From an uncultured Odoribacter sp. (GTDB taxonomy: Bacteria; Bacteroidota; Bacteroidia; Bacteroidales; Marinifilaceae): a stretch of DNA of 39,365 nucleotides. Under the pieces are notes generated by a model that had not been told where the DNA came from, searched no databases, and saw only the letters and a program-made list of their open reading frames with translations. Made by a program: the position numbers and the translations under genes. This document shows, in pieces, positions 8,535 through 16,834 of this stretch. Every line of letters starts with the position of its first letter. The stretch's first letter is position 1. The stretch covers positions 1-39,365 of the forward strand of contig UQTM01000026.1 of assembly GCA_900544025.1 (NCBI GenBank). The letters run 5' to 3'.

Positions 8535-9650
8535 ATGAAGAAATGGATCGTATCTGCATGCATTTTGGCAACGGGATTGGTTGTGAATGCACAGGATTTT
8601 AGTGCGGCTTTTAATAAAGCGGATGTTAAGAAAGTCATGCGCAGTGTTGCCGATTGGCAAATTGCCCATCAAAAGGAGGTTAAGCATCAGCCGTTAGGTT
8701 GGGAAAATGCAGCGATGTACATGGGAATGCTGGATTGGGCAGAGCTGGCGGAAAAGGAGGATAAAGACGGGAAGTATTACAAATTCATATATAACATCGG
8801 TAGTAAGGGAGGCTGGCAGCCCGCTAAGCGGATGTATCATGCCGACGATATTTGTATTTCGCAGATTTATGTCGATCTGTATCGCCGTTATAACCGCCGT
8901 GAAATGCTGAATCCCACTTTTGCCCGTACGCAATGGGTGATGGCCAATCCGCCCGACGCTAATATGAAGCTGGATTACAGTACAGGAAAAGGACTCGAGA
9001 AATGGACATGGTGCGATGCTTTATTTATGGCACCTGCCGTATATGTCAAGCTGTACACATTGACCGGGGATAAAAAATATATGAAGTTCGCCGACAAAGA
9101 GTTTAAAGATACCTATAATTATTTGTATGATCGGGACGAACAATTGTTTTACCGGGATTGGCGTTATTTCACCCAAAAAGAGAAAAACGGTAAAAAGGTT
9201 TTCTGGGGACGTGGAAATGGCTGGGTATTAGGTGGATTGAGTGAAATCTTGAAAGAGTTACCGGCAAAGGATAAATATCGTAAATTTTATGAGGATTTGT
9301 TTGTGGAGCTTTCCAATAGTGTATTGAAATGCCAACAAGCGGATGGATTCTGGCGCGCCAGTATGCTCGATCCGGAAAGTTACCCTTCGCCTGAAACCAG
9401 TTCTACCGGATTTATTGTGTATGCTTTCGCTTATGGGGTGAATGCAGGAATCCTTCCGGCTGAAAAGTTCCTTCCGGCTGTTGAAAAAGGTTGGAAAGCT
9501 TTGGTAAGTGCTGTGGAAGACGATGGAAAATTGGGATATGTGCAACCGATCGGCGCAGATCCGCGCCATGTTACCCGTGATATGACGGAGGTCTATGGTG
9601 TGGGTGCGTTCTTGCTTGCCGGGAATGAAATTTATAAAATGTCGAAATGA
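8535..9650 (+). CDS. GH105-type unsaturated uronyl hydrolase (GH88/GH105 superfamily)
   Basis: This 371-residue exported enzyme has an (alpha/alpha)6-barrel and uses water to remove the 4,5-unsaturated uronic acid that polysaccharide lyases leave at the non-reducing end of their products. Residues 1-19 are a signal peptide (VVNAQ). Family motifs are YHADDICISQIY (Asp104/Asp105), KWTWCDALFMAPAVY with the likely catalytic Asp161, and WGRGNGWVLGGL. These look like GH105 (YteR/rhamnogalacturonyl type) rather than GH88, though the split needs a tree. Its stop overlaps the start of the PL8 lyase (ATGA), which points to coupled production of a lyase and the enzyme that clears its product. It is the first gene of the operon. 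Length is normal for the family. Confidence 0.92.
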   Translation: MKKWIVSACILATGLVVNAQDFSAAFNKADVKKVMRSVADWQIAHQKEVKHQPLGWENAAMYMGMLDWAELAEKEDKDGKYYKFIYNIGSKGGWQPAKRMYHADDICISQIYVDLYRRYNRREMLNPTFARTQWVMANPPDANMKLDYSTGKGLEKWTWCDALFMAPAVYVKLYTLTGDKKYMKFADKEFKDTYNYLYDRDEQLFYRDWRYFTQKEKNGKKVFWGRGNGWVLGGLSEILKELPAKDKYRKFYEDLFVELSNSVLKCQQADGFWRASMLDPESYPSPETSSTGFIVYAFAYGVNAGILPAEKFLPAVEKGWKALVSAVEDDGKLGYVQPIGADPRHVTRDMTEVYGVGAFLLAGNEIYKMSK

Positions 9651-12100
9651 AAATAATCGGTATTCTTTTTCTATTGCTGCTTTGTGGCGGAGTAACTGCA
9701 CAGGAGATCACTTTCGGAGAGAAGGAGTATGATTTCGGTGTGATCCGGAATGAGTCGGAAACGGTGTATCATGACTTTTACTTTATGAATACGGGCGATA
9801 AGCCTTTGCGTATTCAGTCGGTGGTTGTGAGTTGCGGCTGCACTTCGTCCGAATGGCCGAAGAATGAAGTGAAACCCGGAGAAAAAGCCTGTATCCGGGT
9901 GAGTTACCATCCTCAGGGGCGCGCAGAGAAAAAGTTTACCAAAGTAGCCGAAGTATATACTAATTCCGTGAATTTCGGTACGCATCGCGGAGTGCATAAT
10001 TTGTATGTATCGGGGCGTGTAGAGAGGAAGGGGGAGAGCCTTAGCCCGGAATATCGATTGGAAGTTTCCGGAGACAAGATCGTAAAAGACAGCCGGACAA
10101 AAGGTGTTTTTGCAAAGATCTTAGGAAAGATGCAGGCGGATTTGACGGATAAGATTTCTACCTCCCGAAACGATTCCTTGACGCTTGGATATATAGCCAC
10201 TCTCCGGAGGGACGGACGATGGCCGGATATCGATTACGATTGTTATTTTCGTACCAATTGGGAGCCTCTCCGGCATTTAGGGAGAGTGCGGACTTTGGTG
10301 CATTCTTATGTAGATGCCAAAGGAAATTTCTGTGGGAACGATACCTTATTTGCTGCCATCCGGGATGCTTTGGCGTTCTGGGCGAAAAAAGCACCTAAAT
10401 GCCATAATTGGTGGTATAACCAGATTGCAGGGCCTCAGAATTTAGGGAATATTTTGGTGTTGATGGATCGGGGGAAGGAAGTTTTGCCTGAAGAGTTACA
10501 GAATCGGCTGTATGGAATGATGTCTTGGCCCGATCCGCGAAAATGGACCGGAGCCAATAAGCTGGATATTGCGCTTCACCATTTGCAGCGGGGATGCCTT
10601 TTGCAAAACGATAGTATCGTGAATGTCGCCGTTCAGCAGATTTTTTATCCGGTTCGTATCACAACCGCCGAAGGGATACAACCCGACCTTTCCTACCAGC
10701 AACATGGGAACCAGTTGTATGTAGGAGGTTACGGGACTGTTTTTGCAGAAGGGGTAACGGAGGTGGCGGATTGGCTTGAGGGTACGCCTTATGCATTGCA
10801 GGGAAGGCAATTACATTTATTCAGTGATTTTATCCGGAATACTTACCTGAATGTGTTCCGGGGCGGGTATATCGATTTTAGCGTAACAGGCCGGGGGATT
10901 AGCCGGGTGAATGCTCTCGACGGGCGCGGAACGGTGGGAATGCTGAAAAAGCTGGAACGTCTTGACCCGGAACATGCCGGGGAATATGCAGAGGCGATTG
11001 TCCGTTTTTCGCAGCCGGGTCACAGTGGTTACGGGCGTAGCGGAAAGACTACCGTTTATTGGCGTTCCGATTACGCATTGCATAACCGGCAAGGGTATGA
11101 TTTCTCCGTCCGTACGGCTTCTGTCCGTACCCGGAAAACCGAAAGCGGAAACGGGGAGAATCTTTGTGGTGCATTTTTGTCGGACGGAGCGACTTGTATT
11201 CGTCGCAATGGAGATGAATATTATAATATTTTTCCGGTCTGGGACTGGAATAAAGTGCCGGGAGTGACGGCTCCGGAAGTTTCGACCGAGATCGCTACCA
11301 GTTGGGGAGAGATGGGAAAGTCGGTATTTTCAGGAGGAGTATCCGACGGACATAGCGGAGTGATGGCTTTTTTGCTGGACGACCGGGGCGTGAAAGCTTC
11401 TAAATCGTGGTTCTTTTTTGACCGGGAGGTGGTGTGTCTGGGTGCCGGAATTAGTTCCGGTTCGGGCAACCGGGTGACTACTTGCCTGAATCAGTGCCTG
11501 CTGAAAGGGAAGGTGCAGACAAGTGCCGGAATTGAAGAGGAAGCGGATGAAACGGACGGTTCAGGCCGGAAAAGCAAGTTGAAGTGGGTGTTGCACGACA
11601 GTGTGCTGTATTATTTTCCACAACCGGTGGATGTGTGGGTTTATGCGGGGCTGCAAAGCGGGAACTGGAATCAGATCAATTATAATAATTCGGCCGAGCG
11701 GCTGGAAAAAGGTGTTTTTAAGCTGTGGCTCGATCACGGTGCCGGTGTCCGGAACGGAACTTATGCTTATGTCGTGGCACCGGGGATAACCGATCCGGAA
11801 AGTTTCGGAGGAGGAGAGATCGAGATTGTGGAGAACCGGGCGGATCGGCAAGCCGTGTATAATCGTGCGGAAGATCGGTTACAGGCTGTGTTCTATCGTG
11901 CCGGAGAACTTCAATATAAAGGAGTTGTGCTGACGGTGGAGCATCCGTGTGCCATCATTGTTAAAGGATGGAGCGGAGAGAAGCCGGAAGTTCTGTTGTC
12001 CGATCCGGCTTATAAAATGAAAGAGATAGGCTGGCAAATCCGGCGAAACGGGAAAAATGTGAAAGGAAAGTCAAAGGTAACCCTTTCGCTATACCGTTGA
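9647..12100 (+). CDS. PL8-family polysaccharide lyase with N-terminal DUF1573 domain
   Basis: This 817-residue exported protein starts with a type I signal peptide (1-19). Residues ~20-127 are a DUF1573 immunoglobulin-like domain with its typical VSCGCTSSEWPK motif (Cys63, Cys65). Residues ~135-817 are a PL8 lyase: an alpha-barrel followed by beta-sandwich domains. PL8 enzymes cleave uronic-acid-containing polysaccharides (hyaluronan, chondroitin, xanthan) by beta-elimination. The catalytic set is visible: Asn304 in TGANKLD, His353 in QQHGNQLYVGGYG and Tyr362, with the His-Tyr spacing of nine residues known for the family; aromatic residues NWWYNQI (254-260) line the cleft. The substrate cannot be fixed from sequence. 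The operon has a GH105 but no sulfatase or GH88, which argues against highly sulfated chondroitin. DUF1573 fused to a lyase is unusual and may be an anchoring or protein-binding module. Confidence 0.88.
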   Translation: MKIIGILFLLLLCGGVTAQEITFGEKEYDFGVIRNESETVYHDFYFMNTGDKPLRIQSVVVSCGCTSSEWPKNEVKPGEKACIRVSYHPQGRAEKKFTKVAEVYTNSVNFGTHRGVHNLYVSGRVERKGESLSPEYRLEVSGDKIVKDSRTKGVFAKILGKMQADLTDKISTSRNDSLTLGYIATLRRDGRWPDIDYDCYFRTNWEPLRHLGRVRTLVHSYVDAKGNFCGNDTLFAAIRDALAFWAKKAPKCHNWWYNQIAGPQNLGNILVLMDRGKEVLPEELQNRLYGMMSWPDPRKWTGANKLDIALHHLQRGCLLQNDSIVNVAVQQIFYPVRITTAEGIQPDLSYQQHGNQLYVGGYGTVFAEGVTEVADWLEGTPYALQGRQLHLFSDFIRNTYLNVFRGGYIDFSVTGRGISRVNALDGRGTVGMLKKLERLDPEHAGEYAEAIVRFSQPGHSGYGRSGKTTVYWRSDYALHNRQGYDFSVRTASVRTRKTESGNGENLCGAFLSDGATCIRRNGDEYYNIFPVWDWNKVPGVTAPEVSTEIATSWGEMGKSVFSGGVSDGHSGVMAFLLDDRGVKASKSWFFFDREVVCLGAGISSGSGNRVTTCLNQCLLKGKVQTSAGIEEEADETDGSGRKSKLKWVLHDSVLYYFPQPVDVWVYAGLQSGNWNQINYNNSAERLEKGVFKLWLDHGAGVRNGTYAYVVAPGITDPESFGGGEIEIVENRADRQAVYNRAEDRLQAVFYRAGELQYKGVVLTVEHPCAIIVKGWSGEKPEVLLSDPAYKMKEIGWQIRRNGKNVKGKSKVTLSLYR

Positions 12101-12128
12101 ATGAAGCGAGATATTAATATTTAATTAT

Positions 12129-14246
12129 ATGATGACAAGGAAGACAATTTTATTTATTCTGGGTGTGCTGTTGTCATGGCAAGTTATGGCAAATGGCCGG
12201 GAAGTGAAGCCTTTCAATGAAGGCTGGCAATTTAAACGGGGGCCTTTTACGCAGGATCCTGTGAAGTATAAAAGTATTTTCGAAGGAAAATGGAGTGATG
12301 TGGAGATTCCCCACACCTGGAATGCCAAGGATATGCAATTGAAGTATAACGAGTTTTATGCCGGAGATGCATATTACCGGAAGACTTTTTTTGCCGACGA
12401 GGCATTGAAGGACAAAAGAGTGTTTATCCGTTTCGAAGGGGTAGGCCAGGTGGCTACCCTGTATGTGAACGGAGAGTTTGCAGGTGAGCATAAAGGCGGG
12501 TATTCGGCGTTTGCTTTCGATCTTTCGAAACTGTTGAAATATGGTAAGGATAACGAGATTCTGGTGCGGGTAAACAACGCTTCCCGTCCCGATGTTATCC
12601 CGGTGAACCATGTGTTGTTCGGTGTGTATGGCGGTATTTACCGTCCGGTGTGGCTGATCGTGACCGAGAAAGTGAATATCGCGGTGACGGATCATGCTTC
12701 TCCCGGAGTGTATATCACGCAGAAGAACGTATCGCCCAAGAGTGCCGATGTAAAGGTGAAAGTAAAGCTGGAAAATAAGCATAAAACACCCCAGCAGGTG
12801 GTGTTGGAAAATGCGATTTACGACGGTGCAGGAAAGCTTTGTTTGAAAAAGAGTGCCAATATCACGGTGACTCCGCAAAGTGTGCAGAGTTTTGAAACGG
12901 ATTTTGTGGTACGGAAACCGCATTTGTGGCATGGCCGAAAAGACCCTTATTTGTATAAAGTGGTTACACAGGTGAAGGCCGGAGGCGAGGTGCTGGACGA
13001 AGTGGTGCAGCCTTTGGGGTTGCGGAAATATGAGATTGTCGCCGGAGACGGTTTTTATTTGAACGGTGAGAAATACCCGATGTATGGAGTGTGCCGCCAT
13101 CAGGACTGGTGGGGGATCGGTTCGGCTTTGAAAAAAGAAAATCACGATTTCGATTTGTCGATGATTATGGATATCGGTGCCACGACCGTACGTTTTGCAC
13201 ATTATCAGCAATCCGATTATATTTATTCGAAGTGCGATAGCTTAGGCTTGATTATTTGGGCTGAAATTCCTTTTGTAAACCGTGTCAGCACACAGGAGGG
13301 CCCCAATGCCAAACAGCAGTTGGTGGAATTGATCCGTCAGAGTTTCAATCACCCGTCTATCTATATCTGGGGATTGCATAATGAGGTGTATAGCCCGACA
13401 GAATATACCTCTACGCTGACGAAAGAGCTGAACGATGTGGCTAAGACGGAAGATCCGGATCGTTATACGGTGTCGGTGAACGGATACGGACACATGGAGC
13501 ATCCGGTGAATCTGAATGCGGAAGTACAGGGAATGAATCGCTATTTCGGCTGGTATGAGAAGAAAATACAGGATATAAAGCCCTGGATCGAGAATTTGGA
13601 AACCCAGTATCCTACTTATAAGTTTATGCTGACCGAATACGGGGCAGATGCTAATATCGGCCACCAGACAGAGTATTTGGGAGAGTCGTTGAATTGGGGC
13701 AAACCTTATTATCCGGAAACTTTCCAAACTAAGTTGCACGAGTATCAATGGAGTGTGATTTCAAAACATCCGTATATTATTGCTTCCTACCTGTGGAATA
13801 TGTTTGATTTCGGCGTTCCTGCCTCTTATCGGGGAGGCGTTCCTGCCCGGAATATGAAGGGATTGATGACAATCGACCGGAAGATCAAGAAAGATTCTTA
13901 TTTCTTCTATAAGGCGAATTGGAGTAAGGAGCCTGTGGTGTATATTACCCAGCGCCGCTTGAAGGAAAGAGAGAAGAAGGTGACGTCGGTGACGGTATAT
14001 TCGAATATTGGAGAGCCTACGGTTTATTTGAATGATAAAAAACTGACCGGGGTGAAGAAAGGATATACCGATATTCATTACATTTTTGAGAACGTTGAAT
14101 TGCAGCAGGGGAAAAATGTTTTAAAAGCGGTGGCTGAAAAAGACGGAAAAACCTTTGAAGATACGATCGAATGGAACTTTACGAAAGAAATGAAAGCAGG
14201 AGAAGCTGAAGTTTTGAATAGTGATAAAGTACATTTCGGATTTTAG
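12129..14246 (+). CDS. Glycoside hydrolase family 2 enzyme (beta-galactosidase/beta-glucuronidase type)
   Basis: This 705-residue exported enzyme has the GH2 domain order: sugar-binding jelly roll (about 25-180, with RFEGVGQVATLYVNGE), immunoglobulin-like domain (about 185-300), TIM barrel (about 305-600) and a short C-terminal beta domain. The retaining catalytic pair is visible: acid/base Glu419 in YIWGLHNEVY and nucleophile Glu503 in FMLTEYGADAN. Residues 1-22 are a signal peptide (WQVMANG). The two ATG codons at 12129 and 12132 are both possible starts. It lies 28 bp after the PL8 gene and ends before a good terminator, so it closes the three-gene operon. GH2 covers beta-galactosidases, glucuronidases and mannosidases; I cannot choose between them with confidence, but it would act on what the lyase and GH105 release. 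Confidence 0.93.
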   Translation: MMTRKTILFILGVLLSWQVMANGREVKPFNEGWQFKRGPFTQDPVKYKSIFEGKWSDVEIPHTWNAKDMQLKYNEFYAGDAYYRKTFFADEALKDKRVFIRFEGVGQVATLYVNGEFAGEHKGGYSAFAFDLSKLLKYGKDNEILVRVNNASRPDVIPVNHVLFGVYGGIYRPVWLIVTEKVNIAVTDHASPGVYITQKNVSPKSADVKVKVKLENKHKTPQQVVLENAIYDGAGKLCLKKSANITVTPQSVQSFETDFVVRKPHLWHGRKDPYLYKVVTQVKAGGEVLDEVVQPLGLRKYEIVAGDGFYLNGEKYPMYGVCRHQDWWGIGSALKKENHDFDLSMIMDIGATTVRFAHYQQSDYIYSKCDSLGLIIWAEIPFVNRVSTQEGPNAKQQLVELIRQSFNHPSIYIWGLHNEVYSPTEYTSTLTKELNDVAKTEDPDRYTVSVNGYGHMEHPVNLNAEVQGMNRYFGWYEKKIQDIKPWIENLETQYPTYKFMLTEYGADANIGHQTEYLGESLNWGKPYYPETFQTKLHEYQWSVISKHPYIIASYLWNMFDFGVPASYRGGVPARNMKGLMTIDRKIKKDSYFFYKANWSKEPVVYITQRRLKEREKKVTSVTVYSNIGEPTVYLNDKKLTGVKKGYTDIHYIFENVELQQGKNVLKAVAEKDGKTFEDTIEWNFTKEMKAGEAEVLNSDKVHFGF

Positions 14247-14273
14247 ATTTAGTGAGTGATTGATTGTAAGTGG

Positions 14274-14318
14274 TAACGCCTTCGTATTGCTGATAGTGAT
14301 ATGGAGGCGTTATTTTTT
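14274..14318 (+). terminator. Rho-independent terminator of the GH105-PL8-GH2 operon
   Basis: A stem of about 14 bp (TAACGCCTTCGTAT pairing with ATATGGAGGCGTTA, two G-T wobbles) with a 13-nt loop is followed by TTTTTT. It lies 28 bp after the GH2 stop codon. Confidence 0.8.
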
Positions 14319-14564
14319 GTGGAGAATGCTGTAAATATAGGGTATAAATGCTAAATTTCTGTTCGTTGATCAATTTATCGTCCGAAAGATAATCGTGGCT
14401 GAAAGGGCTTAATATGGCGTTTATCTAAAGCGAATGTGAAGTTTGCTTTTCGATCTTTTGGAAATCTTGTTCCGGGATCGATTTTCTTACCGGGCAGGAC
14501 AATAAAGAGGATAGGATCGTTTGAGTAAGTATCCGTTTATAATACGGACTGCAATTGCCTCCGA

Positions 14565-14599
14565 TAGAAAAAGAGGAGGGACCACAAAGCCCTCCTCTT
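14565..14599 (-). terminator. Rho-independent terminator of the 11-gene minus-strand operon
   Basis: A perfect 10-bp stem (14571-14580 AAGAGGAGGG with 14590-14599 CCCTCCTCTT, 9-nt loop) is followed on the minus strand by TTTTTCTA. It lies ~110 bp after the M60 peptidase stop and marks the end of the large operon. Confidence 0.85.
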
Positions 14600-14706
14600 A
14601 CTTGGGATGCAGAATTTGATAAAAGCTGTTTCAATTATGAATAGCTTTAAGCTATTCTTTAACGGTGATCTATGTTAATTGAACTACTAAACATTCTCTC
14701 TTTTCT

Positions 14707-16830
14707 TTAATTCTGTTCTTCGAATCCCAGTTTAAAATCGGCAATACATACCGTATAGTTCGGATTTTGGTTCCATTTGCTGACTTTGAATTTCACATAG
14801 CGGTAGTTGCTGGTTTTCTTTAGCGTAATCTTGTCGCCACCGTCGGTAAATTCAATAGGAACTATTTCTATTTCTTCAAATGTCGTGCCATCGTTGCTAC
14901 CGTAAAGGGTTGCTTCCACCACATTGAAACCGGGATTGGCTAAACCGTCGGAACGATGACGGAGGTAGAAATAGTTGAATGTTTCCTGTTTTTTCATGTC
15001 TATGGTCATGGTCATAGGATCTGTTCCTTTTACCGATTGGGTGACGCCGTCTATTTTAGAAGAATAGGTTTTACCGGGTTTTACCCACATGATACAGGAA
15101 CTGAGATCGTTGTCGATGACTTTGGAAGGATGGCCTCCCAGCTTGTCGTATTCCCAGATTCCCCCTTCTGCGCTAATGCTCCAGGAATCCCGTGAGATTT
15201 CACCTAAAATGTCGTTATAGGTGTTGTCCGGCAGTTTTTTCTTGATCCGGTCGAAATCAGCCTGACTGAGGTTTTCAACCGATCCGATGATGGCCGGGTT
15301 CCATTCCAGCCAGAAAGCCTCGCCTGTGTAAGGGGGCATAGACGACATTTCCGCATTGGCTACCGGGCCATATTTGATTCCCCAGGCATCGAAGAAGGGA
15401 CGCATATCTGCCTGTGCAAATTCGCAAACCCGTTTGCAGAAAAATTCGCGGCGTCCCATATCTTTGGTAAGGCTGTTGGCATCGGTGTTATCCATTTCCC
15501 GGGCCCTGTTACAGAGATAGGTGAAAATTTTCCAGCCGAACTTCTGTGCCAATTGAGCGAAAGGAACGATCCGGGAGCCTTTGCCACTGGGGATCATACT
15601 GCCTTCCTGGCCTTCGTCGAAATTTTTATCGGGATCGTCTTTCTTTACGAAATTTTCGATCATATCTCCCCAGTTTGCCGTTTGTTCCGGCCATGTCCCT
15701 CTTCGGTTGCGATCGTACATGATGTATAGGTTGTTCGAAACTTCACCGATGCTGCCGGGGCCGTCGTCCCATTTCCATACCCAGGTTTGATAATTGTGTC
15801 CCAATTCGTGAAAATACCCCCAGGCTCCTCCTTCGTTTTTCATCAATTCGAGCTGAATGAAACGCGCGGCATAGTTCATCCCTTCGCCGAACATAAGCGG
15901 ATAGCCGGCGTGGGCGGCTCCCGCGCAAGTGTTGATGTCGGCTACACCTCTGTGTTTGAAACTCGGAGAACGGTGGAGAGGATCGGTTGCATCGTCCGTC
16001 AGGCCATTGAAGCGGTTGAACGTATTGATTACCGCGTCATCGTAAAAATTCATCAGTTCCTTGGGGTTCGTCAGGTTTTTCAGATATTTGGTGGGAAAAG
16101 TAAAGATCATCCGTTTCCCTTCGATTTCTGCCGTCGGGACGGTAGTTTTTTGAATCGCTGTCCGCCAGGCTTCGGGATCGGTTACGCCTGAAACAAAATC
16201 AGGAGATTTGACCGCTCCGGTGATCGTGAATGTCGTTTTTGCATCGAGTGGCCCGTCCGGGATGATATAAATATTCCCGCCATAATAGTTTACAATATCC
16301 ATCGTGTCGCCGATCATGGTTTCCTGTACCCAGATTTTATCGGCGCGGTTTTTAGTTCCATTGTAATTTTTTAGATCGCAATTCGATGCATTGATCCGGA
16401 TACTGATGTTTTTACCGCTCAAGGCCTTGGGACGTATCACCGTGATGATTTCACCGGGAGCTGCATACAACCCGGTGCTAAACCAGGGAGTGTTGCCGAT
16501 GCCACCCAAACGGTCGTTCGGGTGGCGGGTATTGTAGCGGGCATCGATCGTAACTTTCACGTTGGCCAGTCTTTTTTCCCTCAGAGAATCGCCCACCAAT
16601 CCCGGCCAGCGTTCCGCTTCGGGAAGATAGTCTTTGTAATTCTCTGCAAAACGGATGTGATAGACCGTATCCTGTGCCGGAACATCCGGCTCGCCCGGAG
16701 TTTCTTCTCCGCCCGGTTCTTCCGGTGTCACCGGAGTTTCCGGCTCATCGGGAGTAATTTCGTCGTTAGAACTGCTACACGACAAAAAACAACCGATGAT
16801 TAAGAATAAACATAAAAGATTCGTCTTCAT
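14707..16830 (-). CDS. M60-family (enhancin-like) metallopeptidase lipoprotein, F5/8 type C domain
   Basis: This 707-residue surface-type lipoprotein belongs to peptidase family M60, whose Bacteroides members cut mucin-type O-glycosylated proteins. The lipobox Cys is residue 18 (CFLSC), followed by an acidic Pro/Glu-rich linker (to ~52). The N-terminal family domain includes GNTPWFSTGLYAAPGE (112-127). The zinc site is complete: HELGH at 341-345 and the downstream Glu363 in GSIGEVSNNL. The C-terminal ~150 residues form an F5/8 type C (discoidin-like) module that may bind glycans. I start at 16830 rather than the longer frame start at 16863: 16830 gives a clean lipoprotein signal and leaves 4 nt after the previous stop, whereas the longer form puts charged residues ahead of it. 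Last gene of the operon, before a terminator. Confidence 0.93.
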   Translation of the reverse strand: MKTNLLCLFLIIGCFLSCSSSNDEITPDEPETPVTPEEPGGEETPGEPDVPAQDTVYHIRFAENYKDYLPEAERWPGLVGDSLREKRLANVKVTIDARYNTRHPNDRLGGIGNTPWFSTGLYAAPGEIITVIRPKALSGKNISIRINASNCDLKNYNGTKNRADKIWVQETMIGDTMDIVNYYGGNIYIIPDGPLDAKTTFTITGAVKSPDFVSGVTDPEAWRTAIQKTTVPTAEIEGKRMIFTFPTKYLKNLTNPKELMNFYDDAVINTFNRFNGLTDDATDPLHRSPSFKHRGVADINTCAGAAHAGYPLMFGEGMNYAARFIQLELMKNEGGAWGYFHELGHNYQTWVWKWDDGPGSIGEVSNNLYIMYDRNRRGTWPEQTANWGDMIENFVKKDDPDKNFDEGQEGSMIPSGKGSRIVPFAQLAQKFGWKIFTYLCNRAREMDNTDANSLTKDMGRREFFCKRVCEFAQADMRPFFDAWGIKYGPVANAEMSSMPPYTGEAFWLEWNPAIIGSVENLSQADFDRIKKKLPDNTYNDILGEISRDSWSISAEGGIWEYDKLGGHPSKVIDNDLSSCIMWVKPGKTYSSKIDGVTQSVKGTDPMTMTIDMKKQETFNYFYLRHRSDGLANPGFNVVEATLYGSNDGTTFEEIEIVPIEFTDGGDKITLKKTSNYRYVKFKVSKWNQNPNYTVCIADFKLGFEEQN

Positions 16831-16834
16831 AAGT

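Larger units (their letters stand above)
14247..14706. other. Convergent intergenic region between the GH2 operon and the large minus-strand operon
   Basis: The 460-bp gap contains one terminator for each incoming transcript (listed separately). I see no gene, repeat or RNA in the ~250 bp between the two terminators. Confidence 0.7.

Noticed and set aside
12174..13211. 345-codon open frame antisense to the GH2 gene
   Set aside because: His/Ile/Leu-rich shadow frame with no known motif; the GH2 reading with its catalytic Glu residues is certain.
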